Assembly: GCA_910587245.1 (NCBI GenBank)
Contig: CAJULX010000031.1
Coordinates: forward strand, 1 to 22,597
Direction: 5' to 3'
Length of the DNA: 22,597 nt
From: Candidatus Gastranaerophilales bacterium
Lineage (GTDB): Bacteria > Cyanobacteriota > Vampirovibrionia > Gastranaerophilales > Gastranaerophilaceae
Shown here: piece after piece, positions 7,006 through 14,944 of the stretch
How the letters are laid out: every line of letters starts with the position of its first letter
Numbering within the stretch: the first letter of the stretch is position 1
The notes under the pieces: model-generated
The model's input: the letters and a program-made list of their open reading frames with translations, nothing else
The model's database searches: none
Told to the model about the DNA's origin: nothing
Translations under genes and position numbers: made by a program

Positions 7006-8721
7006 TTGCCAGTAGATTTTAAAAAGATAATGGAAAATAAACCGTTATTTTACGGTATTATAGCAGGTATTGTTATCCTGCTGCTTATTGTTATTATCGT
7101 TGGCGTTGCGGCTTCTTCCAATAATAATTCCAAACCCGGTGTTGTTAAAGAAAAAATTATAAAAGAACCGTATGACCTCTTTACAACCGATAAAATAGGT
7201 CAGGCGCTTGAAGTACAGGCGCTTTTAGCCCGTCAGGGAATAAAAGCTCAAAGAAGGGTAGACGGTACAAAATCCACCCTTTATCTGGCGGAATATACTC
7301 AGGATCAAAAAGACAGAGCGCTTTTAGCCATTGTAAGAAGCGGTATCGTTGATCAGCATATTGGTCTTGAAATTTTTGATAACGGTGATTTTACATCCAC
7401 AAAAGAAGATAAAAGAATTCGTCTTGCAAGGGCTATAAACGGTGAACTTGCAAGGCTTATAAGAAAACTTGATACGGTTGAAAATGCTCAGGTATTTATC
7501 TCAATCCCCGAGCAGAGCCTCTTTGCAAGCAAACAAAAACCCGTAACAGCAACGGTTCAGGTTCAGCTTGAAGCGGGTAAAACGCTTGATAATATGAAGG
7601 TAAAAACAATTACAAACCTTCTTTTGGGTGCTGTTCAAGACCTTGAGCCTGAAAATATTTCAATAACGGATACGGACGGAAACGTTTACAACAGTATAAT
7701 CGGCGGTGCAAACGATGCTCTTACAAAATTGCAGGAAAACGATAAATATATGCAGCAAAAAGTTGCAGCACAGCTTGACAGGCTTGTAGGTAAGGGCAAT
7801 TACGTTGTAACGGTTTCAACATTTTTAACTCAGGCTCCCGTTGAAAAAACAAGCATAATTTATGACCCGTCATCAAAAACTGCCGTAAATGAACAAAATT
7901 TCTCCGAAAAACTCGGTGATGTTTCATCTGATTCAAATTCCGCAACAAATGCGGTGAGTGTTTATCTTCCCTACGGAGTCCCGGGAAGCGGCGCAAATTC
8001 AAGCCAGGACAGAAAATATATCCGTTCTGCAAATGAAACCCAGTATGGTGTATCTAAAACGCAGATAAATGAATATATGAAAGAAGGGGTAATAGAACAG
8101 ATTTCAATTGCCGTATCTCTTGAACAGTCTTCAATTCCTATGAGTATGACAATTCAGGAAATGAAGGAATTGATTGCAAATGCCGCAAGCCCCCTTGTAG
8201 ATCCCGAGAATGTTTCAATAGCATTTGTTGAATCCACTACTCCGATACTTGCTCCGGATAGCCCGAATCACCTCCCGAAACCCGAAGAATCAGGCAATCC
8301 CTGGTGGGTTGTAGGTTTATTCCTTCTTATAGGTTTAGGCTTCGGTTTAAAACATATAGCTCAAAAAGTGAGAAGTGAAGCAGAACGCCAGGAAGAAGAG
8401 CTTGAATTGTTAAGGAAAAAATCCGAAGAACAGGAAAAACAGTTAAAAGTTGTTAATATGAAAGCGGCGGAATTAATCCAGAAACAGGCGCAAATGGCAC
8501 AAAATTTAATAGAACAGCAGAATCTTCAAATGATTCAAGCGCAGGCGGCAGCACAGGCTGCGGCAATGGCGGCTAATGCGCAGCAGCCCGTTCAGCAAGC
8601 TCCCCGCAAGGAAAAACCCGTTGATATCAAAGATGAATTAAGAGATTTATCAATGGATTTCAGTGACCTTGATGAAAATCTTGCCGTTGAAAAATTGAAA
8701 AACTGGATTGAAACAAACTAG
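7006..8721 (+). CDS. fliF: Flagellar MS-ring protein FliF
   Basis: 571 residues, the normal length. FliF forms the MS ring in the inner membrane that houses the export gate and carries the rotor. TM1 is at about 13-35 (FYGIIAGIVILLLIVIIVG). The YscJ/FliF periplasmic domains follow ('DKIGQALEVQALLARQGIKA' and 'GELARLIRKLDTVENAQVFI', the ring-building motif). A more variable periplasmic domain comes next, then TM2 at about 432-450 (WWVVGLFLLIGLGFG). The cytosolic tail is a long Gln/Ala/Glu coiled coil (about 455-530), and the last 15 residues, 'NLAVEKLKNWIETN', resemble the FliG-binding end of other FliF proteins. The start codon is TTG, supported by AGGAAG 7 bases upstream; no ATG lies in frame before the domain. 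Confidence 0.97.
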   Translation: MPVDFKKIMENKPLFYGIIAGIVILLLIVIIVGVAASSNNNSKPGVVKEKIIKEPYDLFTTDKIGQALEVQALLARQGIKAQRRVDGTKSTLYLAEYTQDQKDRALLAIVRSGIVDQHIGLEIFDNGDFTSTKEDKRIRLARAINGELARLIRKLDTVENAQVFISIPEQSLFASKQKPVTATVQVQLEAGKTLDNMKVKTITNLLLGAVQDLEPENISITDTDGNVYNSIIGGANDALTKLQENDKYMQQKVAAQLDRLVGKGNYVVTVSTFLTQAPVEKTSIIYDPSSKTAVNEQNFSEKLGDVSSDSNSATNAVSVYLPYGVPGSGANSSQDRKYIRSANETQYGVSKTQINEYMKEGVIEQISIAVSLEQSSIPMSMTIQEMKELIANAASPLVDPENVSIAFVESTTPILAPDSPNHLPKPEESGNPWWVVGLFLLIGLGFGLKHIAQKVRSEAERQEEELELLRKKSEEQEKQLKVVNMKAAELIQKQAQMAQNLIEQQNLQMIQAQAAAQAAAMAANAQQPVQQAPRKEKPVDIKDELRDLSMDFSDLDENLAVEKLKNWIETN

Positions 8722-8770
8722 CCCTCAATAAAAAAACATTGTAAAATATTAACCGGAGGGAAAACCCGTT

Positions 8771-9727
8771 TTGAGTACCGAGAAAAAAGCTATAGAGGGG
8801 TTTAATCCGCAAGATTTTGCAAAAAACCTGGCAGGTCAAGCAAGCCAGGTAATTCCTGCTGACATTTCTCCCGAGGATAAGAAATTTATTGTTGATATTG
8901 TTTATAAATTTTGCGTGCTGTCAGGGGATGCGCTTGTTAAAGATACTGCCTTAAACCTTGATTCCGCGCAGGCTTCTTTAATAACCCAATTTATAGGCGA
9001 ATGGTCTTTTCATAAATCAATAGACCTTTTAAGGGCAAAAGTTAATCCCGCCCTTAGAGAAGGCATACTGCAAAGAGTAGCTTTTACCGTATTTGAAATT
9101 GCAAAGCAGGCAGTGGTAAAAAAAATGCCGCAGGAGCAGATTATTCCGCTTGTAGAACACCATGTAAACACCTGCTTTAAACAGGCTATTGAAGATTTAA
9201 AATCAAAAGGCCAAATTGATGAAAAAGTATCGGATAACGCTCTTCATCAATCAAACATTGATTCTATGGCAAAAACGGAAGTTGAAAAAGAAACCGTAGG
9301 TGCCAGCATGTCTGATGCAAAAATCTTAAAACTGGCATCCCTTGCGCTTTTAATTAAAAATTTCCCCGAAGAAAAAATTAAAAATATTATTTCAAAATTC
9401 AATAAACCCGAAGCACAGGTATTGATTCAATATTTAAAAATGCCTGATTTGGAAGCTAAAGTAGATAACGATATAACGGCAAGGTGTATAGATGAAATAA
9501 GGCGCACCCTGCCTGAGCCTAAAAATATAACCTTTGACAGGTGCTATAGAAAATTGTGTAAAATTGTTAAAAATTCGGATAAAAACTCGGTGTCAAATAT
9601 CATAGAAGATGAAAGACCCGTCATTAAAGACTTTGTACTTTCTGTTTATACAAAAGATGAAACATTCATCCCTGCGCGCGTTGCCGCAATTATCTGCAAA
9701 CATCTGGAAGAAAAACTTGCCGTATGA
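8771..9727 (+). CDS. Flagellar FliG-position protein, highly divergent
   Basis: 318 residues, all-helical and soluble. It sits between fliF and fliH, where fliG normally lies, and its length is close to FliG (about 330). The usual FliG signatures are not visible: there is no EHPQ-type motif in the middle domain and no charged torque helix at the C-terminus. Two armadillo-like helical stretches resemble FliG in general pattern only: 'ILKLASLALLIKNFPEEKIK' (about 185-205, compare the N-terminal FliG helices) and 'PARVAAIICKHLEEKLAV' at the end (compare the close of FliG-M). It may be a strongly diverged FliG, a FliG lacking its stator-facing domain, or a lineage-specific rotor protein. The start codon is TTG with GGAGGG 10 bases before it. 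It overlaps fliH by four bases (ATGA), so translation is coupled. Confidence 0.85.
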   Translation: MSTEKKAIEGFNPQDFAKNLAGQASQVIPADISPEDKKFIVDIVYKFCVLSGDALVKDTALNLDSAQASLITQFIGEWSFHKSIDLLRAKVNPALREGILQRVAFTVFEIAKQAVVKKMPQEQIIPLVEHHVNTCFKQAIEDLKSKGQIDEKVSDNALHQSNIDSMAKTEVEKETVGASMSDAKILKLASLALLIKNFPEEKIKNIISKFNKPEAQVLIQYLKMPDLEAKVDNDITARCIDEIRRTLPEPKNITFDRCYRKLCKIVKNSDKNSVSNIIEDERPVIKDFVLSVYTKDETFIPARVAAIICKHLEEKLAV

Positions 9728-10590
9728 TTATAAAAAAAAGATTAACACCAAAAAATAAACCTGATATAAATCCTGAAATTGAAGATGTTTCATTAGAAGC
9801 AGCAGAAGATATTCAAGAAACGAATATACCTGCGCCTGCTGAAATTCAGGAAGATATTCAAGATGAGATAAATACGCAGGAAGCTCCTGCCGTGGTTGAA
9901 AAGCAGGAAGAAAAAGCCGCTCCTCCCCCTGAAATTTTAACTCCCGAGATGGAGCTTCAAAAAAAACTTGATGAAATTGAAAAAATAGACATAACAAGCC
10001 TTGAATTTAAGGAAAGATTTGAGCGCCGCCGCGGGGAGCGCCGCAGAGGGTACAGAAGAATAGATGAAAGAACTCTTGTGTCCCGTGCGCAGGAAGAAGC
10101 TAAAAGCATAAGAGAAATTGCCGCAAAAGAAGGGTATAAAAGCGGTATTGAAGAAGCTCAGGCTGAGCTTGAAAACCTTAAAGCCTCTCTTGTTGAATTT
10201 TTAAATTCGAAAAAAGAAGCCTATGATGCTATATCAAACGATATGCTTGAATTATCTCTTGAAATAGCAAAAAAAATAATTAAAAAAGAGGTGGAATTAT
10301 CCGACGACGTCCTGAAAGGTGTTTTAGCGGAAGTGTTTGACGAAGTTTCATCAAATGAAGAAAAAATAACAATTAAAGTAGCGCCCGATGAGGTTGAATT
10401 TGCGCGCGCTTCTATGCCCGAGATATTAAAAAATTCCGTTATAGACGCAAAAATTGTAATTGTGGCGGATGAAGCCGTTGAAAAAGGAAGCTGTGTTGTA
10501 ATAACTTCAAACGGTGTTATAGATGCGAATTTTTCAACCCAGCTTTCAATTATTCAAAATGCCTTCGGTATTTATAAAGGAGGCAATTAA
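9724..10590 (+). CDS. fliH: Flagellar export ATPase regulator FliH
   Basis: 288 residues (typical 230-290). FliH binds and regulates the FliI ATPase and links it to the export gate and C ring. The first 90 residues are an acidic Glu/Pro/Ala linker. Residues about 94-112 form an unusual Arg-rich block (ERFERRRGERRRGYRRIDER). A coiled coil follows (about 118-165, 'EEAKSIREIAAKEGYKSGIE'). The conserved C-terminal domain contains 'LSLEIAKKIIKKEVEL', 'ITIKVAPDEVEF' and 'EKGSCVVITSNGVIDANFST', the FliH/SctL pattern. It starts inside the previous gene (ATGA overlap) and its stop shares one base with the flhA start (TAATG). fliI, often the next gene, is not here, so it must be elsewhere if present. 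Confidence 0.92.
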   Translation: MIIKKRLTPKNKPDINPEIEDVSLEAAEDIQETNIPAPAEIQEDIQDEINTQEAPAVVEKQEEKAAPPPEILTPEMELQKKLDEIEKIDITSLEFKERFERRRGERRRGYRRIDERTLVSRAQEEAKSIREIAAKEGYKSGIEEAQAELENLKASLVEFLNSKKEAYDAISNDMLELSLEIAKKIIKKEVELSDDVLKGVLAEVFDEVSSNEEKITIKVAPDEVEFARASMPEILKNSVIDAKIVIVADEAVEKGSCVVITSNGVIDANFSTQLSIIQNAFGIYKGGN

Positions 10591-12683
10591 TGGCACAGGC
10601 AAAGGGTGCGGCTCCTGCAAACAATCCGATTTCAGAAATTGCTCTTGCAATATTTGTTATCGTTTTGATTTTGATTTTATTAATGGAAATGCCGAACTGG
10701 GTTATAAATCTTTCCATTTCGTTGAATATAACCCTCGGTATTGTGCTTTTGATGATATCTTTGTATGTTCAAAAGCCGCTTGAACTTGCCGCTTTCCCGT
10801 CCATTATCCTTATCGGTACAATGTTCCGGCTGGTTTTATCAATTGCATCCACCCGTCTTATCCTTGCAAAAGGGGATGCAGGACAGGTTATCGAATCATT
10901 CGGTCAGTTTGTAACGGGCGGAAACATGATTGTAGGGGGTGTAATCTTCCTTATTATCACGGTTGTGCAGTTTATGGTAATTACAAAAGGTGCGGAGCGT
11001 ATCGCGGAGGTTTCCGCAAGGTTCGCGCTTGACGCTATGCCCGGTAAACAGATGACAATCGATGCGGATTTTAACGCAGGGCTTATTTCCCCCGATGAAG
11101 CGGTAAAACGCCGTGAAGACCTTCAAAGAGAATCATCTCTCTTCGGTTCAATGGATGGTGCGATGAAATTCGTTAAGGGAGATACAATCGCAGGTATTAT
11201 TATTACGGTAATAAATATTTTGGGCGGCTTAATTATAGGTGTCGGGATGAATCAAATGCCTATGGCGGATGCCGTTTCAAAATATACGGTTTTAACAATA
11301 GGCGACGGTCTTTGTTCTCAGGTGCCCTCCCTTTTGATGTCAATTTCATCAGGTATCGTAATGACCCGTTCTACCGCAGCATCTACCTCATTAGGTAAGG
11401 ATGTTTCCGCGCAGATTTTATCAAAACCGCAGAGTTTATTCTTTGCCTGTGGATTTTTGATGTTAATTGCTTTTACATCGCCCATCACGGGGCTTCCCTG
11501 GTGGCCTTTTGTACTGTTTACAATAGTTATAGCGACAGCAGGCTTCTCTGTTCTTGTAAATCAGGATGTTCAGCAGCAATTGGGGCAGTTGGATGCCGTT
11601 AAGCAAAATATGCAGGATTTGGTTAACCCGAATAAAATGTATGAACGCCTCGGTGTTGATGTTTTAAGTTTACAGGTAGGCGCAGGTTTGCTTGTTATCG
11701 CAGACCCCGATCAGGACGGCCAATTGCTTGCAAAAATTGCCGCGCTCCGCCAGAGGGTGACCGATGAGCTGGGGTATATCATCCCGAATATAAGAATTAT
11801 GGACTCATCAGCCATTGCGGATAATGAATATTTGATTGCAATCCGCTCAAATACAGTGGCTACAGGCATGGTGTACCCGGGTAAATTTATGGTAATTGCC
11901 GATCAATGGGAGGCACTCGGTAAAAAGGTGCCCGAAAACGTTATAGTATCGGTTGATCCTACTTATCAGTCGCAGGCTTACTGGATTGACGGGCAGTATA
12001 TCAATAAAAACGACAGAATAACGGCGGTAGATTCCGTTGATGTAATCGTAACTCACCTGCAGGATTGTGTGCGCAAATATGTTGATGAAGTGATGACAAA
12101 AACGGATGTTCTAAAGCTGATGGAGCTTGTGAAATCTCAAGACCCGACCCTTGTAAACGACCTTGTGCCGACGATTATATCAACATCCGACCTTAGAAAA
12201 ATCTTTGTAAACTTAATCAGAGAAAAGGTTTCAATAAAAGATATCATCTTTATATTTGAGCGTTTATGCGATTACGCAAGGTTTTCAAAAGAGCCTGATA
12301 TTTTATCCGAAAGGCTCCGTGCTGCTTTGGGCCGTCAGATTTGTCTTGCAAATTCAAACAGGGATAAGGTTTTATACGCGCTCACACTTTCAAGCGAATG
12401 GGAAAAAACCCTTGATGATTCCTGCCAGAGAACGGAATTAGGTACAATGTTCCTTCTAAATCCCATGCAGGTGCAGGAGTTAATTGAAACTACCGCAAAT
12501 ACACTCATGAAGGCGCATCAGACGGTGGGTGTACAGCCTGTAATCCTTTGTTCCCCAAGAATTCGCCTTCCCCTGTATCAAATGCTTGAACGCCATATCC
12601 CTACTATCGTTGTAATTTCCTACTCCGAATTAATTACCGACATCCGCGTAGAAGCTATAGATACAATCGGAGAAGGGTATTAA
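10590..12683 (+). CDS. flhA: Flagellar export gate protein FlhA
   Basis: 697 residues, the normal length. FlhA is the nonameric inner-membrane export channel and proton-coupled docking platform of the flagellar type III system. The N-terminal half has about eight membrane segments (first at about 12-32). It carries the FHIPEP family signature 'ILIGTMFRLVLSIASTRLIL', the 'KGDAGQVIESFGQFVTGGN' loop and the charged cytoplasmic loop 'RFALDAMPGKQMTIDADFNA', which includes the essential FlhA/SctV motif. The C-terminal 350 residues are the soluble substrate-docking domain, including 'FVNLIREKVSIKDI' and 'LRAALGRQICLANS'. It overlaps the fliH stop by one base and is the last gene of the operon before a strong terminator. 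Confidence 0.98.
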   Translation: MAQAKGAAPANNPISEIALAIFVIVLILILLMEMPNWVINLSISLNITLGIVLLMISLYVQKPLELAAFPSIILIGTMFRLVLSIASTRLILAKGDAGQVIESFGQFVTGGNMIVGGVIFLIITVVQFMVITKGAERIAEVSARFALDAMPGKQMTIDADFNAGLISPDEAVKRREDLQRESSLFGSMDGAMKFVKGDTIAGIIITVINILGGLIIGVGMNQMPMADAVSKYTVLTIGDGLCSQVPSLLMSISSGIVMTRSTAASTSLGKDVSAQILSKPQSLFFACGFLMLIAFTSPITGLPWWPFVLFTIVIATAGFSVLVNQDVQQQLGQLDAVKQNMQDLVNPNKMYERLGVDVLSLQVGAGLLVIADPDQDGQLLAKIAALRQRVTDELGYIIPNIRIMDSSAIADNEYLIAIRSNTVATGMVYPGKFMVIADQWEALGKKVPENVIVSVDPTYQSQAYWIDGQYINKNDRITAVDSVDVIVTHLQDCVRKYVDEVMTKTDVLKLMELVKSQDPTLVNDLVPTIISTSDLRKIFVNLIREKVSIKDIIFIFERLCDYARFSKEPDILSERLRAALGRQICLANSNRDKVLYALTLSSEWEKTLDDSCQRTELGTMFLLNPMQVQELIETTANTLMKAHQTVGVQPVILCSPRIRLPLYQMLERHIPTIVVISYSELITDIRVEAIDTIGEGY

Positions 12684-12718
12684 AAAAGACCCCCTTGAAT
12701 TAATCAAGAGAGTCTTTT
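12684..12718. terminator. Bidirectional terminator between flhA and the 12740 gene
   Basis: AAAAGAC (12684-12690) pairs with GTCTTTT (12712-12718), extended by CTTGA/TCAAG (12694-12698/12704-12708) with two mismatches and a 5-base loop. It starts directly after the flhA stop. Read on the minus strand it ends in six T residues, so it can serve both convergent units. Confidence 0.85.
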
Positions 12719-12739
12719 AATTGATCATCAGTATTGATA

Positions 12740-14086
12740 TTAACCTTGTGTGGTTCTATTTGCAAAATCCTGTGCAGATTCTTTGGCTTTTGCTATTGTA
12801 TCAGTCATTTCTTGTTTTAGTTTTTCTAACTTATCACCGAATGTTGTTGGTAACTCTACAGATTTATCACCATATTTTAAAGAAGCTGAAAGCCCGTCTT
12901 GTGCCATTGTAACATTTTTTCTGATTTGTGCTTCAAGAGATTCAGGGAATACATTTGGGAACTTGCCGCTTGCAATATCTGTCATGATATCTGTAAACAC
13001 CGCTCCATTGCCGATATCACTGAAGTTTCCGCCTTTAGGAATAACATCCAGCGTGCCTCTTTCGCCTGCGGGTTTTAAGATACCTTCTGTAACGTGCCAT
13101 TTCGGCTGGCCTTTGTCCATTTTGATAAGTGTGTTAGCAGGGTCATTAACTCCGCCTGCGGGAATTCTGCTTTTGATTTCTTCCAAGCCCTTTGGTGTGA
13201 ATAAAGTTTTACCGATATTTGTCATTACCATATTGTCGTTTGGTATCAATTCATTTAGTAATTCCATTTTTGGTTTTTCTTCTACTGCAAAGAATTTACC
13301 CTTGGGCACAAAAGTTCCAAGGACACCTGCTGCTTTTTCTTTTGCTTCTAAATACCCTCTTGAAATTACTTCAACAGGTGAATCCGAACCTAATTCTTTA
13401 AATCTTTTCATAAGTTCTGAATAGTCTTCATGACCTTTTGTACCGACGTCATCAGTATAGCTGAATAAAGCCGGTCTGTCCGTCGGGATGATTCCTTTTT
13501 TCAAGCCTTCAACGAGAACCGTAGCATCGCCGTCACTTACTTCTGTTCTGATTGTATGAATTTTTTCAAAAGGTGAAAGCTGTCCGGCTTCCATCATATG
13601 TAAAAGTTCATTGTTTGCTGTGGTTAAATAAATTTTTTCACCGTCGGCAGCTTTTCCGATAATAGCAGGAAGCGGAACATCCGTTTTGTTTGTGTTTGGT
13701 ATTCCAAGCTGGTTTGTTATTTTATTTCTGATTTCAGCTCCTCTTGTTCCTTGTCCGCTTAAAGGAAGCAATTTTGTAGCCTGCTTGTCTAAAGCTTCGG
13801 TATAAGCTTGCGGGTTTTTAACAAGAGCTTCTGCTGAGGTTGAGCCGATAAGTTTTTTTAATTGTTCCATAGCTCCGCCGTTTTTATTAACAGCCTGCAT
13901 TGTTAAATCTTTCATATAGTCCATAAAACGGCCGATACCTTTTTCCACAAGGGGTGCATAAGAATCGACAGCCGTTTGCGTTACAAGAGCCGTAAATTGT
14001 ACATCATTTTTCTTAACCTGATTTTGATTTCTGTTTACACCATTCATTGAATAGTTGTTCACAGATGAAATTCTGTTAACTTGCAT
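12740..14086 (-). CDS. Unknown cysteine-free 448-residue protein
   Basis: 448 residues, no family recognised. There is no Sec signal peptide and no membrane segment. The first 35 residues are Asn/Gln/Ser/Val rich and end in 'KKNDVQFTAL'; short polar leaders ending in a V-x-F-[TG]-A-like motif recur, as I recall, in many proteins of this lineage, with unknown meaning. The rest is a mixed alpha/beta body with Gly-turns ('AADGEKIYLTTANNELLHMM', 'SDGDATVLVEGLKKGIIP') and ends in a Lys/Ala helix. It contains no cysteine at all and a single tryptophan, which is common in proteins exported unfolded. The ATG follows AGGA at about 10 bases. It is convergent with the flagellar operon, shares its terminator, and has a distinctive palindromic promoter. 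It could be a secreted or appendage-linked protein, but nothing proves it. Confidence 0.78.
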   Translation of the reverse strand: MQVNRISSVNNYSMNGVNRNQNQVKKNDVQFTALVTQTAVDSYAPLVEKGIGRFMDYMKDLTMQAVNKNGGAMEQLKKLIGSTSAEALVKNPQAYTEALDKQATKLLPLSGQGTRGAEIRNKITNQLGIPNTNKTDVPLPAIIGKAADGEKIYLTTANNELLHMMEAGQLSPFEKIHTIRTEVSDGDATVLVEGLKKGIIPTDRPALFSYTDDVGTKGHEDYSELMKRFKELGSDSPVEVISRGYLEAKEKAAGVLGTFVPKGKFFAVEEKPKMELLNELIPNDNMVMTNIGKTLFTPKGLEEIKSRIPAGGVNDPANTLIKMDKGQPKWHVTEGILKPAGERGTLDVIPKGGNFSDIGNGAVFTDIMTDIASGKFPNVFPESLEAQIRKNVTMAQDGLSASLKYGDKSVELPTTFGDKLEKLKQEMTDTIAKAKESAQDFANRTTQG

Positions 14087-14105
14087 TTTCTCTAAGTCCT
14101 TTTAT

Positions 14106-14149
14106 ATTCTACAAACACAACACTAATAAAATTTAGTATGTGCACATAC
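14106..14149 (-). promoter_or_regulatory. CRP/NtcA-type palindrome and -10 box
   Basis: GTATGTGCACATAC (14136-14149) is a perfect 14-base palindrome of the form GTA-N8-TAC. On the minus strand it is followed after exactly 24 bases by TAGAAT (14111-14106). The cyanobacterial NtcA-activated promoter consensus is GTA-N8-TAC, N20-24, TAN3T, so both elements and the spacing fit. The predicted start site (about 14099) puts the palindrome centre near -43. Whether this organism has NtcA or another CRP/FNR-family activator is not known from the window. Confidence 0.6.
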
Positions 14150-14260
14150 AACGCTCCAAATTTTTTTTTTTGCGTGATTTTTAAAAATTTTCAGAGTTTT
14201 GTAACAAAAGTTAACAAAAGGCGTTTCAGCTTTATAAAACTACAATTATTAACATTCAAA

Positions 14261-14944
14261 CTAAACCAAATTCAGCTTTTGCTGTTCAATTCTTGCATTA
14301 TCCAGAATATTTCTTACAAAAGTTTTCCTGTGGTATTTTGTAATCCCATATTTTTGTATAGCCTCAATATGCGCCTGTGATAAATACCCCTTGTTGTTTT
14401 TCCAGCCGTATTCAGGATATTCTTCATCAAGCTTTTTCATGTAATTATCCCGCTCTACCTTGGCCAAAATACTTGCCGCAGCAATGGAAGCTGACTTTGA
14501 ATCTCCTTTTATCAGGGGTTTTTGAGGAAATTCATACCCTTTTATGTTGTGATTACCATCTACAAGCACGATGCATGTTGTTCTGACTTCGCGCACCACT
14601 GCCATACAGGCGTTTTTCATAGCTTCAAACGTTGCATTTAAAATATTTATCCTGTCTATCATACCTTCATCTACCATCTGCACGGAATTTACGGTATTTT
14701 CTTTAATAATCGGGTATAATTCAAGACGGTTTTTCTCGCTTACCTTTTTTGAGTCGTTTAATTTTGCAAGTTTTTCTATAAGCTTGTCATCTGTGCTTTT
14801 AAAACATACGGCTGCCGCAAATACAGGCCCCACGGCAGGGCCTCTGCCTGCTTCATCTGCCCCTATTAAAAGATTACACTTTGATTTTTTTAATTGCTCC
14901 ATATCAAAATTGAATAATTCAGCACATTTTTCAGTATTCATCAA
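14261..14944 (-). CDS. rnhB: Ribonuclease HII
   Basis: Cuts the RNA strand of RNA-DNA hybrids and removes single ribonucleotides from DNA; it uses Mg2+ or Mn2+. 227 residues. 'LIGADEAGRGPAVGPVFAAA' holds the catalytic D30-E31 and the GRG substrate-recognition triplet. 'CIVLVDGNHNI' carries the third acidic residue, and 'LIKGDSKSASIAAASILAKV' is the conserved KxD/SASIAAASI stretch. 'RDNYMKKLDEEYPEYGWKNNKGY' gives the C-terminal conserved Tyr and the Y-x-W-x-x-N-K-G-Y ending. The start overlaps the end of rbgA by 14 bases, so translation is coupled. The order rplS-rbgA-rnhB is the same as in Bacillus. Two Met codons stand in tandem at the start. Confidence 0.97.
   Translation of the reverse strand: MMNTEKCAELFNFDMEQLKKSKCNLLIGADEAGRGPAVGPVFAAAVCFKSTDDKLIEKLAKLNDSKKVSEKNRLELYPIIKENTVNSVQMVDEGMIDRINILNATFEAMKNACMAVVREVRTTCIVLVDGNHNIKGYEFPQKPLIKGDSKSASIAAASILAKVERDNYMKKLDEEYPEYGWKNNKGYLSQAHIEAIQKYGITKYHRKTFVRNILDNARIEQQKLNLV

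Noticed and set aside
12750..13424. 224-residue open frame on the plus strand with hydrophobic stretches
   Set aside because: Lies fully inside the minus-strand 448-residue gene, which has better codon pattern, a start signal and a terminator; no ribosome site for the plus frame.
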